This document shows positions 37,966-49,434 of a DNA stretch of 64,000 nucleotides, in pieces. Below the pieces are notes generated by a model. That model ran no database searches. It saw only the letters and a program-made list of their open reading frames with translations, and was not told the DNA's origin. Location of the stretch: the NCBI RefSeq assembly GCF_964340395.1, contig NC_135563.1, positions 4,097,922 to 4,161,921 of the forward strand, in the 5' to 3' direction. The first letter of the stretch is position 1, and each line of letters starts with the position of its first letter. The stretch comes from Glandiceps talaboti (Eukaryota; Hemichordata; Enteropneusta; Spengelidae). The position numbers were made by a program, and so were the translations under genes.

Positions 37966-38384
37966 TTGTTTGAATAGATATAATAAAAAATTATAAAATT
38001 AGGTGATAGAATCAGATACTGAATAATTATATAATAGAGTTAATGCCAGTTGAAGATATAAATCTCTCCTGATGTGATTTTGTCTTTGCTGAAGCTCTGA
38101 TTTGACAAAATTTCATGAAATAATTTAGTTAATTCAATTAAATTTTTAACAATTGTATGAAATATTGTGGTAACCAGAATGAGTATCATCGGTTAGTTTA
38201 GAAGGGTTCTTGTAGAAAAGTTCAGGTTCTATTCGAAGAGAGTTATAGTATTTTAGCAATGAGATTCATAAATTGATATCTACACCATCTTGATAATTCA
38301 CTTTCAAAGAATTTGCTTTGTACTTTCAATATCCATCTCACATGTTTTAAAAATGTGTGCCATGTGAAAAATAATAAAAACAAG

Positions 38385-41300
38385 TTTGTATTAGTCTGGT
38401 CGTTCTCATAATTAACCCCACAGGGTAAGTGTGATTGTATTAGTCTGGTCGTTCTCATAATTAACCCCACAGGGTAAGTGTGATTGTATTAGTCTGGTCG
38501 TTCTCATAATTAGCCCCACAGGGTAAGTGTGATTGTATTACTCTGGTCGTTCTCATAATTAACCCCACAGGGTAAGTGTGATTGTATTAGTCTGGTCGTT
38601 CTCATAATTAACCCCACAGGGTAAGTGTGATTGTATTAGTCTGGTCGTTCTCATAATTAACCCCACAGGGTAAGTGTGATTGTATTAGTCTGGTCGTTCT
38701 CATAATTAGCCCCACAGGGTAAGTGTGATTGTATTAGTCTGGTCGTTCTCATAATTAGCCCCACAGGGTAAGTGTGATTGTATTAGTCTGGTCGTTCTCA
38801 TAATTAACCCCACAGGGTAAAGTGTGATTGTATTAGTCTGGTCGTTCTCATAATTAACCCCACCAAGTAAGTGTGATTGTATTAGTCTGGTCGTTCTCAT
38901 AATTAACCCCACAGGGTAAGTGTGATTGTATTAGTCTGGTCGTTCTCATAATTAGCCCCACAGGGTAAGTGTGATTGTATTAGTCTGGTCGTTCTCATAA
39001 TTAACCCCACCAAGTAAGTGTGATTGTATTAGTCTGGTCGTTCTCATAATTAGCCCCACAGGGTAAGTGTGATTGTATTAGTCTGGTTGTTCTCATAATT
39101 AGCCCCACAGGGTAAGTGTGATTGTATTAGTCTGGTCGTTCTCATAATTAACCCCACAGGGTAAGTGTGATTGTATTAGTCTGGTCGTTCTCATAATTAG
39201 CCCCACAGGGTAAGTGTGATTGTATTAGTCTGGTCGTTCTCATAATTAGCCCCACAGGGTAAGTGTGATTGTATTAGTCTGGTCGTTCTCATAATTAACC
39301 CCACAGGGTAAGTGTGATTGTATTAGTCTGGTCGTTCTCATAATTAACCCCACAGGGTAAGTGTGATTGTATTAGTCTGGTCGTTCTCATAATTAACCCC
39401 ACAGGGTAAGTGTGATTGTATTAGTCTGGTCGTTCTCATAATTAACCCCACAGGGTAAGTGTGATTGTATTAGTCTGGTCGTTCTCATAATTAACCCCAC
39501 CAAGTAAGTGTGATTGTATTAGTCTGGTCGTTCTCATAATTAGCCCCACAGGGTAAGTGTGATTGTATTAGTCTGGTCGTTCTCATAATTAGCCCCACAG
39601 GGTAAGTGTGATTGTATTAGTCTGGTCGTTCTCATAATTAGCCCCACAGGGTAAGTGTGATTGTATTAGTCTGGTCGTTCTCATAATTAACCCCACCAAG
39701 TAAGTGTGATTGTATTAGTCTGGTCGTTCTCATAATTAACCCCACCAAGTAAGTGTGATTGTATTAGTCTGGTCGTTCTCATAATTAGCCCCACCAAGTA
39801 AGTGTGATTGTATTAGTCTGGTCGTTCTCATAATTAACCCCACCAAGTAAGTGTGATTGTATTAGTCTGGTCGTTCTCATAATTAGCCCCACAGGGTAAG
39901 TATGATTGTATTAGTCTGGTCGTTCTCATAATTAACCCCACAGGGTAAGTATGATTGTATTAGTCTGGTCGTTCTCATAATTAACCCCACAGGGTAAGTG
40001 TGATTGTATTAGTCTGGTCGTTCTCATAATTAATCCCACCAAGTAAGTGTGATTGTATTAGTCTGGTCGTTCTCATAATTAGCCTCACAGGGTAAGTATG
40101 ATTGTATTAGTCTGGTCGTTCTCATAATTAGCCTCACAGGGTAAGTGTGATTGTATTAGTCTGGTCGTTCTCATAATTAGCCTCACAGGGTAAGTGTGAT
40201 TGTATTAGTCTGGTCGTTCTCATAATTAACCCCACCAAGTAAGTGTGATTGTATTAGTCTGGTCGTTCTCATAATTAGCCCCACAGGGTAAGTGTGATTG
40301 TATTAGTCTGGTCGTTCTCATAATTAGCCCCACAGGGTAAGTGTGATTGTATTAGTCTGGTCGTTCTCATAATTAACCCCACAGGGTAAGTGTGATTGTA
40401 TTAGTCTGGTCGTTCTCATAATTAACCCCACAGGGTAAGTGTGATTGTATTAGTCTGGTCGTTCTCATAATTAACCCCACAGGGTAAGTGTGATTGTATT
40501 AGTCTGGTCGTTCTCATAATTAACCCCACCAAGTAAGTGTGATTGTATTAGTCTGGTCGTTCTCATAATTAACCCCACCAAGTAAGTGTGATTGTATTAG
40601 TCTGGTCGTTCTCATAATTAACCCCACCAAGTAAGTGTGATTGTATTAGTCTGGTCGTTCTCATAATTAACCCCACCAAGTAAGTGTGATTGTATTAGTC
40701 TGGTCATTCTCATAATTAACCCCACCAAGTAAGTGTGATTGTATTAGTCTGGTCGTTCTCATAATTAGCCCCACCAAGTAAGTGTGATTGTATTAGTCTG
40801 GTCATTCTCATAATTAACCCCACCAAGTAAGTGTGATTGTATTAGTCTGGTCGTTCTCATAATTAACCCCACCAAGTAAGTGTGATTGTATTAGTCTGGT
40901 CGTTCTCATAATTAACCCCACCAAGTTAGTGTGATTGTATTAGTCTGGTCGTTCTCATAATCCAAGCCACACAGGGTAAGTGTGATTGTATTAGTCTGGT
41001 CGTTCTCATAATTAACCCCACCAAGTTAGTGTGATTGTATTAGTCTGGTCGTTCTCATAATTAACCCCACAGGGTAAGTGTGATTGTATTAGTCTGGTTG
41101 TTCTCATAATTAACCCCACAGGGTAAGTGTGATTGTATTAGTCTGGTTGTTCTCATAATTAACCCCACAGGGTAAGTGTGATTGTATTAGTCTGGTTGTT
41201 CTCATAATTAACCCCACCAAGTTAGTGTGATTGTATTAGTCTGGTCGTTCTCATAATCCAAGCCACACAGGGTAAGTGTGATTGTATTAGTCTGGTCGTT

Positions 41301-41625
41301 CTCATAATCCAAGCCACACAGGGTAAGTGTGATTGTATTAGTCTGGTCATTCTCATAATTAACCCCACAGGGTAAGTGTGATTGTATTAGTCTGGTCGTT
41401 CTCATAATTAACCCCACCAAGTATTAGTGTGATTGTATTAGTCTGGTTGTTCTCATAATTAACCCCACCAAGTTAGTGTGATTGTATTAGTCTGGTCGTT
41501 CTCATAATCCAAGCCACACAGGGTAAAGTGTGATTGTATTAGTCTGGTCGTTCTCGTAATCCAAGCCACACAGGGTAAAGTGTGATTGTATTAGTCTGGT
41601 TGTTCTCATAATTAACCCCAATGTT
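38385..41625. repeat. 49-bp satellite array, about 66 units
   Basis: Units contain TGTATTAGTCTGGTCGTTCT, CATAATTAACCCCAC and a variable end. Three end types occur: CAGGGTAAG, CCAAGTAAG, and, near the right end, CCAAGCCACACAGGGTAA. The first type dominates on the left, the second in the centre-right and the third only after about 40950. Almost every unit keeps GTAAGTGTG or GTTAGTGTG. No unit structure encodes a protein because 49 is not a multiple of three. Confidence 0.97.
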
Positions 41626-41969
41626 TTTTTAAAGAAATCCTACAAAACTACAAAGTTTGAAAGACTCGAAATACAAGTTATATCTTTGACCAAAGAATCT
41701 TCATTATGTTTATTTTTTGTGGGTAGTTGTTATATGGAAGAAGGACCCAATCATGGGTGGGCATTGAGGGACACTAGCCTCTTAGCATGACTAAATCGTG
41801 AGATGGTCGCTGATATTTTATGCAACATACTTGATTTCCCCTCCCTTGCCTTTCTATTTACTGAAGCTTAAGGTCCCTTACTGAGATCCGCAAAACCATA
41901 ATCCGTGCCCTGAAGGTTCCAACGCCAAAATAATAACAGGGACTAATAGGTAAGCAAATAAATAATCAA

Positions 41970-42140
41970 AAATTATATGCAACTATACCTAGCAACAAGC
42001 AAGACCATGCATATAGCAACAGCCAAATGGCGATGTGTATTCAAAGATAACAGGCATGGGTATAGTATGCTTAGCAACGAGACCACACCCATAGCAACAG
42101 CCAAATACAGTTATGCTTCAACACCATTGGTGCTAATTTT
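41970..42140 (+). repeat. Dispersed repeat family 2, copy 3
   Basis: Two short units with TAGCAACAAGCAAGACCATG and CCATAGCAACAGCCAAATAC. Closest to the right part of 9430-10110. Confidence 0.6.
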
Positions 42141-42229
42141 GGTAATCTTTTCTGTTTTCAAATGAATCGATAAGGTATTGTTTGATATTAAAGTTCATCT
42201 ATTTGTTTACTTATAGACTCATTGTCACA

Positions 42230-42990
42230 GTACTGTTTTGTACTATCTCCTATAAATAAACATAGTAGTTCTTTCCCTTGTTTAAAATCTTGATATAAGT
42301 TCAACTCCTTATTGTGAGTAATAGTTCGTCTGTTCCATTCATTAAGATATGTCGTTGTGTAGAATGGCTTTCACATGTAAAAATAAAGTGTTCAAGTGTC
42401 TCATCAGCTTTTCCACAACAAGGACATGTACAATCATCATTATAATTTTCCCCATTTTCTCTTTTTCATATGCAAGACTGAGAGAATATGATCTTGCCTT
42501 AAATTTCAATTGTGACCCTTTAAAATATTTATTATAGATACTCTTCAGATTCTAAAATTGTTTTGAATTTACAGTAATGGGTAAGACTAGATTTTTTGTG
42601 GTGTGTTCTTTCCATATTATCTCATCCTTTTTTAATATGATATGTTTGATTTTATTCTCTGAAATTTTTTGAATTTGGTCGTTATCGAATGTCTAATTGT
42701 CTAATGATACAGTTTTTGACCATTTCCAGGACAGTTTTGTCATATTTCTTTCAGATTCTTCACTAATGGAATTGAGATAGTTAAAGACACATGTAGTCCA
42801 CCGTGATTCATCTAAATTACAAAGTCTTTTAAAGTATTTTAATCTCAGCGCATTAAATCTACTTGGCATTGTGTTCCAGCCAAGGTCACCCAGAACTACT
42901 TCATTTGCAATATATCTACATGCTTTCGATATGACTTTTCCCACTTTTCGTTACATTTTTTTTCAAAACAAAACTGTATGTCATCAACAA
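42230..42990 (-). mobile_element. LINE 3'-end relic, minus strand
   Basis: The minus-strand frame 42944-42693 reads ACRYIANEVVLGDLGWNTMP and RFNALRLKYFKRLCNLDESR, the post-RT region of non-LTR retrotransposons (E-x-x-x-GDLGW, LRLLYFKRL). Further along, around 42440-42370 in another frame, is CTCPCCGKADETLEHFIFTC, the CCHC-like cysteine motif near the LINE ORF2 C-terminus. At least one frameshift separates the two, so the fragment is dead and 5'-truncated. Confidence 0.75.
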
Positions 42991-42999
42991 GACAAATCA

Positions 43000-44067
43000 T
43001 TACATTGAATTGAATGAAATGCTTGTGAAATAAAACATAGTCCAGAGACTAGACTATCGGGCTTGTCAACCGTACGGTGTCCACCCGAATATAGTAGGGC
43101 AGACAAATATCACCATAAGCAAAGTATATGAGCTATTAAACAAAATATAAACATCATCCATTGAAACCTATCTTTAGATCAAATAACCTAAGCAACCCAT
43201 ATTTTACTGACAGCATTGCTGGTACTTCCAACAAAAGGTCCTTAATTACGATTCCATTTTTAATTATTAGTGCTACTAACTCAGCAGAGTCATTTAGTCG
43301 ACTGTGTCAAAGAACACATTCCGTGGAGATTCGAAGACTACGTGTGTTGAGTGAGTATTCATCCTTATCTGTTGACGCTGTATATTCACAACTACATTAT
43401 TTAAAAGTATGTGGTAAAGGCTTCATTCCTATTTAGGATACAGTACACACACACCATACATGGTAATGTTGAATGTTTTAAAATCATACGGAATTTGCCA
43501 ATTGTGAACTATATTCCAACACTTTACATCCAGAGTACGACTCGGAATCTCAGAACTGTGAAATCAACTGTATCCATTTATTAAGATATATCCGCCAATC
43601 AAAAATATAAATAATTATGGCGTGATACCAATCTAAATTTTTAAAACCATGACAACGTTTTATAGATCACTTAGTTACTATTAAGGTATCATACAACTGA
43701 AAGTCACCGATATAAGGGCGCCTTCAGTATTTACAAGGGGGGGGTCACATTTTACAAACCTGTTCTTGGGGAGGGTCATATTTTGCATTACAATGTTTGG
43801 GGAGGGTCACATTTTACAATCCATAGTTTTGTGACCAAATTGAAGATTCAATTATTGTCAATTTGTTTTGTGTGTTTTGAGTTGTAAAAGTGAGATGAGC
43901 ACTTTACGAGTACTTTACATGCCAAAATACAAAAATAAAAATACATACATGCATTTTGTTGAGTGTACCATCTCATTTTATCACTCACACTGTCCGTGAA
44001 TGTTGTTGTTAAAATATGATGGTGATGGTAGCAGTGATGATGATGACGATGATGATGATGATGATGA
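43000..44067. other. Spacer left of the duplicated block
   Basis: No supported gene. It holds a G-rich MITE end near 43712, a (GAT)n tract at 44030-44065 and an unrecognised open frame at 43161-43436. Sequence matching exons 1 and 2 of the dehydratase gene is absent here, although a simple tandem duplication would predict it. Confidence 0.6.
43709..43830 (+). mobile_element. G-rich MITE end, copy 1
   Basis: Begins GGGCGCCTTCAGTATTTACA followed by a run of G and GTCACATTTTAC repeats. The same start occurs at 49787 and 62448. Confidence 0.5.
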
Positions 44068-44497
44068 TGCACATTGCAACGTAACCATGATATGACTACG
44101 GAACTCGATTCTGGCTACTGTTCCCATATAATCCGTGCTATACGATCATCATAGGAGCATTCTGATTAAAGTAATACGTTTATGCTATGGCTCTGATGTG
44201 TTTTAATGGATATCATGTAATAATCAATATCATTTATTTCCTATATAGGCAAGCATATCAGAACGTTTTGATGTTAAAATCACTGTGTGTGTTCCAACTT
44301 ATATATCGCAAGCCAAGGAAGTTGTTTTACAACGATACCAGAGAATCAATGTCATCAAATATGGCCGCAATGGAATTAATTCGGAAGTAAAAGCAAAAGC
44401 AATAGCGAAGGTACCAAGAAATAATAATACGTTGTACATTTTCCTCTCTTAGATAATCCTATATTTATTTCGACCTAAATTTCCCTCTCTTTGTGTG

Positions 44498-44498
<1 letters not shown>

Positions 44499-44529
<31 letters not shown>

Positions 44530-44713
44530 TGTATGTATGTATGTATGTATGTATGCATGTATGTATGCATGTATGTATGTATGTATGTATGTATGTATGT
44601 ATGTATGTATGTATGTATTATTATTATGTATGTATGTATGTATGTATGTATGTATGTATGTATGTATGTATGTATGTATGTATGTATGCGTCTGTCTGCC
44701 TGCCTGCCTTTCA

Positions 44714-44791
<78 letters not shown>

Positions 44792-44813
44792 GTCTGCCTG
44801 CGTGTGTGTGTGT
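44499..44813. repeat. (TATG)n, (CTGT)n and (TG)n microsatellites
   Basis: Compound tract in the intron of copy A that replaces exons 4 and 5 of the complete gene. Its multiple open frames on both strands are repeat artefacts. Confidence 0.95.
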
Positions 44814-45439
44814 GTGCGTGCATATGTCCATAGACCATCTTCCAATTATTTAATGTAAATTTATGTCTTCTTTAGAAAGTTTTACTGTCATTATGTTGTC
44901 TGGATGGGACTATGTCGATCAAGTCCCACAATCTTTATAATTGATGTAACTTGTATGTGTAAAAAACAAATATATGAACTTTGTGATCAACAGATAGTTG
45001 GTGTACAACCAGAAAGGAACCATATAATGGAAATGAGTGTCAAGGCTGGTAAGATTTTGGACATTGAGGGTGAACATACAATATCTGACGGCACAGCTGG
45101 TGGAGTGGACGAAGGTTCGGTAAGAACAATTTACAATAGAATCCAGTAAACCTGAACTAGAAGGTGATCTTAATCGTTTCGTAACAAGACCTGATCGGCG
45201 CTCGAAAGGTTGCCGAACAAAAGCCGGGCATAAACGCCCACTATGGACACCTCTAGGTGCAAAACGACCTTCGCTCGGCCGCCTGACATCAATAGAAAGC
45301 CCGACGGTCTAGCTGCTAGACTAATAAAAATCTTACCAACATTGCTACATTTAGATTTGCACTTAAACTCTCTTCGCGACAGACGATGAAATGTAGCAGT
45401 GTCGTCAGTAAGAATTCACCTAGCAAGGTGGTGTTCTGT

Positions 45440-45451
45440 TTCATACATACA

Positions 45452-45480
<29 letters not shown>
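45440..45480. repeat. (CATA)n microsatellite, block A
   Basis: About ten units; block B has about 14 at the equivalent place (56853-56908), so the tract differs in length between blocks. Confidence 0.95.
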
Positions 45481-45482
<2 letters not shown>

Positions 45483-45947
45483 TATACAAACTAGTTTCGT
45501 AGTGAACGTTACGTTATTTGACAATGTAACTATCTAATTCTGTCCATGAACTGCATGAAAATTGAAGTAAGATAAATTTAACGTCGAACTTTGGCGCCAT
45601 TGTAGGTGATCACTCAATAACTTCCGTATGATACTAATTAAAAATAATGTTTCTATTCATAAAGCTGACCTTTGACATATGTAAATTATATGTTGATGAC
45701 TGGGTGCTCGTCTCAGAAGAGGATATCAGTAAAGGGGTATATTTCATGATGGAACATCACCACAAGGTAAAGTTAAACTAAAAGTTATCTTTGTTCGTGA
45801 GTTCTCCTCTAGCTGGTATAACAATGGATGGCCTTTACAGTATAATTGTTATTATTTCTGTTGTTGTTGTTGTTGTTGTTGTTTACCTTACTGTATTCCC
45901 TGATGACATAGTTGTGTAATAAAGTTATTATTTATTATTATAATATA

Positions 45948-46028
45948 GCCTCTGTTCCAGTCTGGATGGTCGACCTGTCACGTGGAAAGATCATTTGGCA
46001 GGTCGACTACCCAGCCTGACACGGAAGC
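45948..46028. other. 81-nt hairpin in last intron, block A
   Basis: Arms of 30 nt with the innermost GGTCGACCTG / CAGGTCGAC exactly paired and 23 of 30 positions complementary, around a 21-nt loop. The block B counterpart (57389-57469) is identical over all 81 nt although both flanks carry indels. Function unknown. Confidence 0.7.
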
Positions 46029-46659
46029 TAAATATGATAATTATGGTAATGGTATAGACAGAATCCAGAGTAAATTGTTTTCGATACAATTAGACATTTC
46101 CCGTTTACCCAAGGAAAATACGAGTTACCTAAGGGGCCTTGTCACTACGAGTTGCTAGAAAAGTGATGACAACCCATTAGGTCACAAGTATTTTCCGATC
46201 GAACGGAGAAAAATGTTGAGAAATAATATCATTATACATCCTCAAGTATAATTTCTCAAAACTCAGGAAAAATAATAACAATTTGGAACAATTTGATATT
46301 TCGAGCATCGCAGAACCAGCCATATATGGGAAGCCGTTCCCATAGCCATGTGTTGTGATGAGATAGAATTAAAGAGATAGAACGAAAGTGATATATGTTC
46401 AAAGATAAATACTCAATGATATAATTGGTTGTGTAATATTCTAACATCTACAGTTTTGTAGTTGACATATTGAGACAAAGTCTAAGCATTTATCAGTCTA
46501 ATGATATCATCTCGATCTCAAGTGGCATGATCTCAAAATTGTATTATTCTGTTAGAGATAATCGAGACAGCTGCTGCCCTGCCCATCGCTGCTCTTCTGA
46601 AAACAGCTGACAAGTATAAGAATCAGAATGTTGCACTTGTGATATCAGGTTCAAACATA

Positions 46660-47300
46660 GCGATGAGCCAAGTTAAAGATATCATAAACAAACACTATAC
46701 AAGATAGCTAAATATATACATTCTAACATAGCAATGAATCAAGTTAAAGACATCATAAACAAACACTATACAAGTTAGCTAAATATAGGCATACACATAT
46801 TAATGAGTATAGTTAAAGACAAACACTTTACAAATTATCTAAATATATGCATTTTAACATAGCAATGAACCTAGATTAAGACATCATAAACAACACTTTA
46901 GAGGTTAGCTAAATATATGCATACTTCCATAGCAATGAGCCAAGCTAGAGATAATAAACAAACACTTTACAAGTTAGCTAAATATGTACATTCTAACATA
47001 GCAATGAATTAAACTAACGTCATCATAAACACACACTATGCAAGTTAGTTAAATATATACATTCTAACATAGCAATGAGAAGACAAACACTATACAAGTT
47101 AGCTAAATATATACATTCTAACATAGCAATGAGAAGACAAACACTAAATAATGCAAGTTAGCTAAATATATACATTCTGACATAGCAATGCGAAGACAAA
47201 CACTATGCAAGTTAACTAAATATATACATTCTAACATAGAAATGAACTAAGTTAAAGACATCATAAACAAACACTATACAAGTTAGCCAAATATATGGAT
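46660..47300 (+). repeat. 71-bp minisatellite derived from the terminal coding exon, block A
   Basis: The first unit is the 3' end of exon 8 itself. Later units keep AACATAGCAATGA, GTTAAAGACATCATAAACAA and ACACTATACAAGTTAG, which translate as NIAM, VKDIINK and HYTS-stop. About ten units follow, several shortened to 54 bp. The in-frame stop is kept in each unit. Confidence 0.9.
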
Positions 47301-47741
47301 ACTGTATTTAGATTATATGATTTTGAATAAGACAAGGTGTGTTCTAATCAGTGATCTGTGAATGACACAAATTACTACCACCAACAATCAGTAACGTGAG
47401 TTAGTTTTCAATTAATCAATCAGTCAAATTTCTAGAGCAATGTTCTGTTAAGTAGTGCTGAATGGCTCAAATGGAGAATGTTTAATTGTGATAGGAAGCA
47501 GAAGACTGACAGGTTAAGAAACATGTCCAGAATTCAGCAATGTAGGTGTACTCTGGTAGTAAAACTGTGTATGGTATATAACAAAATATTACGGTATAGC
47601 CAAGCAGAAAAGACAAAAATCAAACCTATTAAAACAGAGTTATGTTTATTGAGTCATTTATAACAGATTTATTGTCTTTTACATTGTAGAAAACACTGAA
47701 TTATTGTATTTGAAAATTGTCAGAACAAATGGGAATTTATA

Positions 47742-47747
47742 AATAAA
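47742..47747 (+). terminator. Poly(A) signal, copy A
   Basis: AATAAA about 1.0 kb downstream of the copy A stop, conserved at 58898-58903 in copy B in the same sequence context. Confidence 0.5.
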
Positions 47748-48019
47748 ATTGACATTAAATTTGACTACTTTACTCAAACCATCTGACTACAAGTGTATGT
47801 TGACTGCTTACATATATTTAAAAAGTACAAAAAAATCGTAGAACATACTGAAGATGTGGAATGTTATGGGTGTTCTGAGACAAGATTAAAGGCTATGCAG
47901 AACCAGATTTAAACTGAATGCTTTCCGTAAGGGTAGTATTGACATGTCATGATTTATGCAAGAAATGTAGCTCTACATTTGTGATTCTTTCAAGTCCCAG
48001 TGAAAGTTAGTTGTCAAAA

Positions 48020-48600
48020 ATGTTGTTCAAATGCCTGCTTCCAATTCTCAACACAGGAAAGCTTGTCATCCTCGATTTCATTTGGCTTTCGTGATCCCCT
48101 ACATACCCGAGATATGTACAAATTTAAACCTGCATAACATTGGTAATACGCATCGGAAAGTTTACATACTTCGTGATAAGCATCGTAACAGTTTAACAAC
48201 TTTAATACAGTGACGTGATACGGTATTATTGCCCTACTTCGTCCCTGGGTAAAGTGTATACATTCTTGTTGCGACCGAGATTGACAGATGCACCATCTGC
48301 TCCAAATCCTGTAAGTTTCTGCTTCCAACGTTCATCAACTTTGTCACATATAGTTTTTGTCACACTAACACCACAATCGGCATGCGAGTGTTGAACTTCC
48401 TTCTGTCCAACTAAATTCACCATGAGTTTACAAGTCGGTTTGTCTACTCGTCGCATGTACACTATTTCACACGCCTGCATAGCTCTCTCAGTGTTGACGT
48501 CAATCAATATAGAAATATATATATTTAGCTTCGTTTCTGATATTGTTAGCCAAGTCATTCCTGATTCGTCCAGCAATTGTTCTAATCATCTATGAGCATT
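48020..48600 (-). mobile_element. hAT-type transposase relic, block A
   Basis: Minus-strand frames read YISILIDVNTERAMQACEIVYM-like residues, then KLTGFGADGASVNLGRNK in the 48576-48226 frame and YHEVCKLSDAYYQCYAGLNL in the 48328-48014 frame. The order (ILIDxxTE, GFGxDGASVNxGxxxG, then a helical tail) is that of hAT-like transposase-derived proteins of the ZNF862/KIAA1586 type. At least one frameshift is present and the N- and C-terminal parts are missing. Confidence 0.65.
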
Positions 48601-48714
48601 TGTGAGTGTTATCATAGGATGGATTTAATACCGACGCGCACCATTTTTTCTGAGTAGCAATAACTCGGAAAAAGTGAAAATGGCAGTTCTTGTTTGGCTA
48701 TCAGATATTTGATA

Positions 48715-48960
48715 GCATACACATAGTAGCTGTCCAATCTCTATAGCATACACAATGTAGCTGTCCAGCCACTATATAGCATACACAGAGTAGCTATCCA
48801 ACCACTATAGCATACACAATGTAGCTGTCCAACCACTATAGCATACACAATGTAGCTGTCCAACCACTATAGCAAACATAATGTAGCTATCCAACCACTA
48901 TAGCATACACAAAGTAGCTAGCCAACCACTATAGCTTACACACAGTAGCTGTCCAACCTC
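48715..48960. repeat. 31-bp minisatellite, block A (about 8 units)
   Basis: Units contain CCAACCACTATAGCATACAC and AATGTAGCTGT. It lies about 475 bp upstream of the start codon of copy B. The block B array has the same unit but about 60 copies. Confidence 0.97.
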
Positions 48961-48964
48961 TTCT

Positions 48965-49034
48965 TTTAATATAATATAATATAATATAATATAATATAAT
49001 ATAATATAATATAATATAATATAATATAATATAA
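48965..49034. repeat. (TATAA)n microsatellite
   Basis: About 13 units of ATAAT/TATAA. Only three or four units remain at the equivalent place in block B (61618-61640). Confidence 0.95.
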
Positions 49035-49434
49035 CCGTCTTATCTTGCCCCACTTAAGCTACTGTATAGAAATCTGGGGAAAATACCTATCCGACCACCT
49101 ATATACACTCTGCAAACAATAGTCCTGTTTATTCTTATTTGACCTTAATAAAGGTCATATACGCCAATAATCTTTACCACGTGACTACATACCTCGACCC
49201 GTGCCTCATAATTACTTAACCCGTTCATGTCTCAATGGAAACGGAGACGTGTTCCCCAGGTTAGCCAACACACCCTTTTTCTGATTATTATAAGCTTAAA
49301 TATATTCTGTTTCTCTCTATTGTAATGTAAATTTTTTGTGCGACAGGTCAGGGACACGTACTGCTATGAATGATAGGTTCACATAACTCCAGTCCTAGTC
49401 CAGGTCTCTCGTTCTGAATTTCACAGTCGTCGAA

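Larger units (their letters stand above)
44249..46707 (+). pseudogene. Serine/threonine dehydratase-like copy A, truncated and internally deleted
   Basis: Four exons match copy B: 44249-44410 (exon 3), 44994-45119 (exon 6), 45665-45766 (exon 7) and 46558-46707 (exon 8, ending TAG). They keep the reading frame and have no internal stops. Exons 1 and 2 are missing because the duplicated block begins inside intron 2. Exons 4 and 5 are also missing: the interval corresponding to about 55360-56195 is absent between two microsatellites. That removes 183 coding nt, exactly 61 codons, including the GGGGLISG phosphate loop. The catalytic lysine exon is absent too, so no active enzyme can be made from what is seen. 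The exon 8 acceptor is GAG instead of CAG. Lack of stops points to a recent origin. A transcribed non-catalytic product is possible but unsupported. Confidence 0.8.

Noticed and set aside
38243-41420. Minus-strand MRTTRLIQSHLPCGVNYEND frames
   Set aside because: Periodic reading of the 49-bp satellite with frame rotation every unit; no complete frame through the array.
38385-41625. CRISPR-like array of regularly spaced repeats
   Set aside because: The units are directly adjacent with no unique spacers and the window is a eukaryotic genome; it is a satellite.
43161-43436. 91-codon open frame next to the LINE relic
   Set aside because: No recognisable domain or splice context; could be a remnant of an unknown repeat.
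44449-44858. Five overlapping open frames of 112-129 codons
   Set aside because: All are translations of TATG, CTGT and TG microsatellites; there is no non-repetitive protein sequence.
45948-46028. tRNA gene
   Set aside because: Length is right, but the sequence folds as a single long hairpin without a cloverleaf, and the A and B box promoter motifs are not recognisable.
48013-48328. Host gene on the minus strand between dehydratase copies
   Set aside because: The residues match the continuation of a frameshifted hAT transposase and the segment lacks ends and splice sites.
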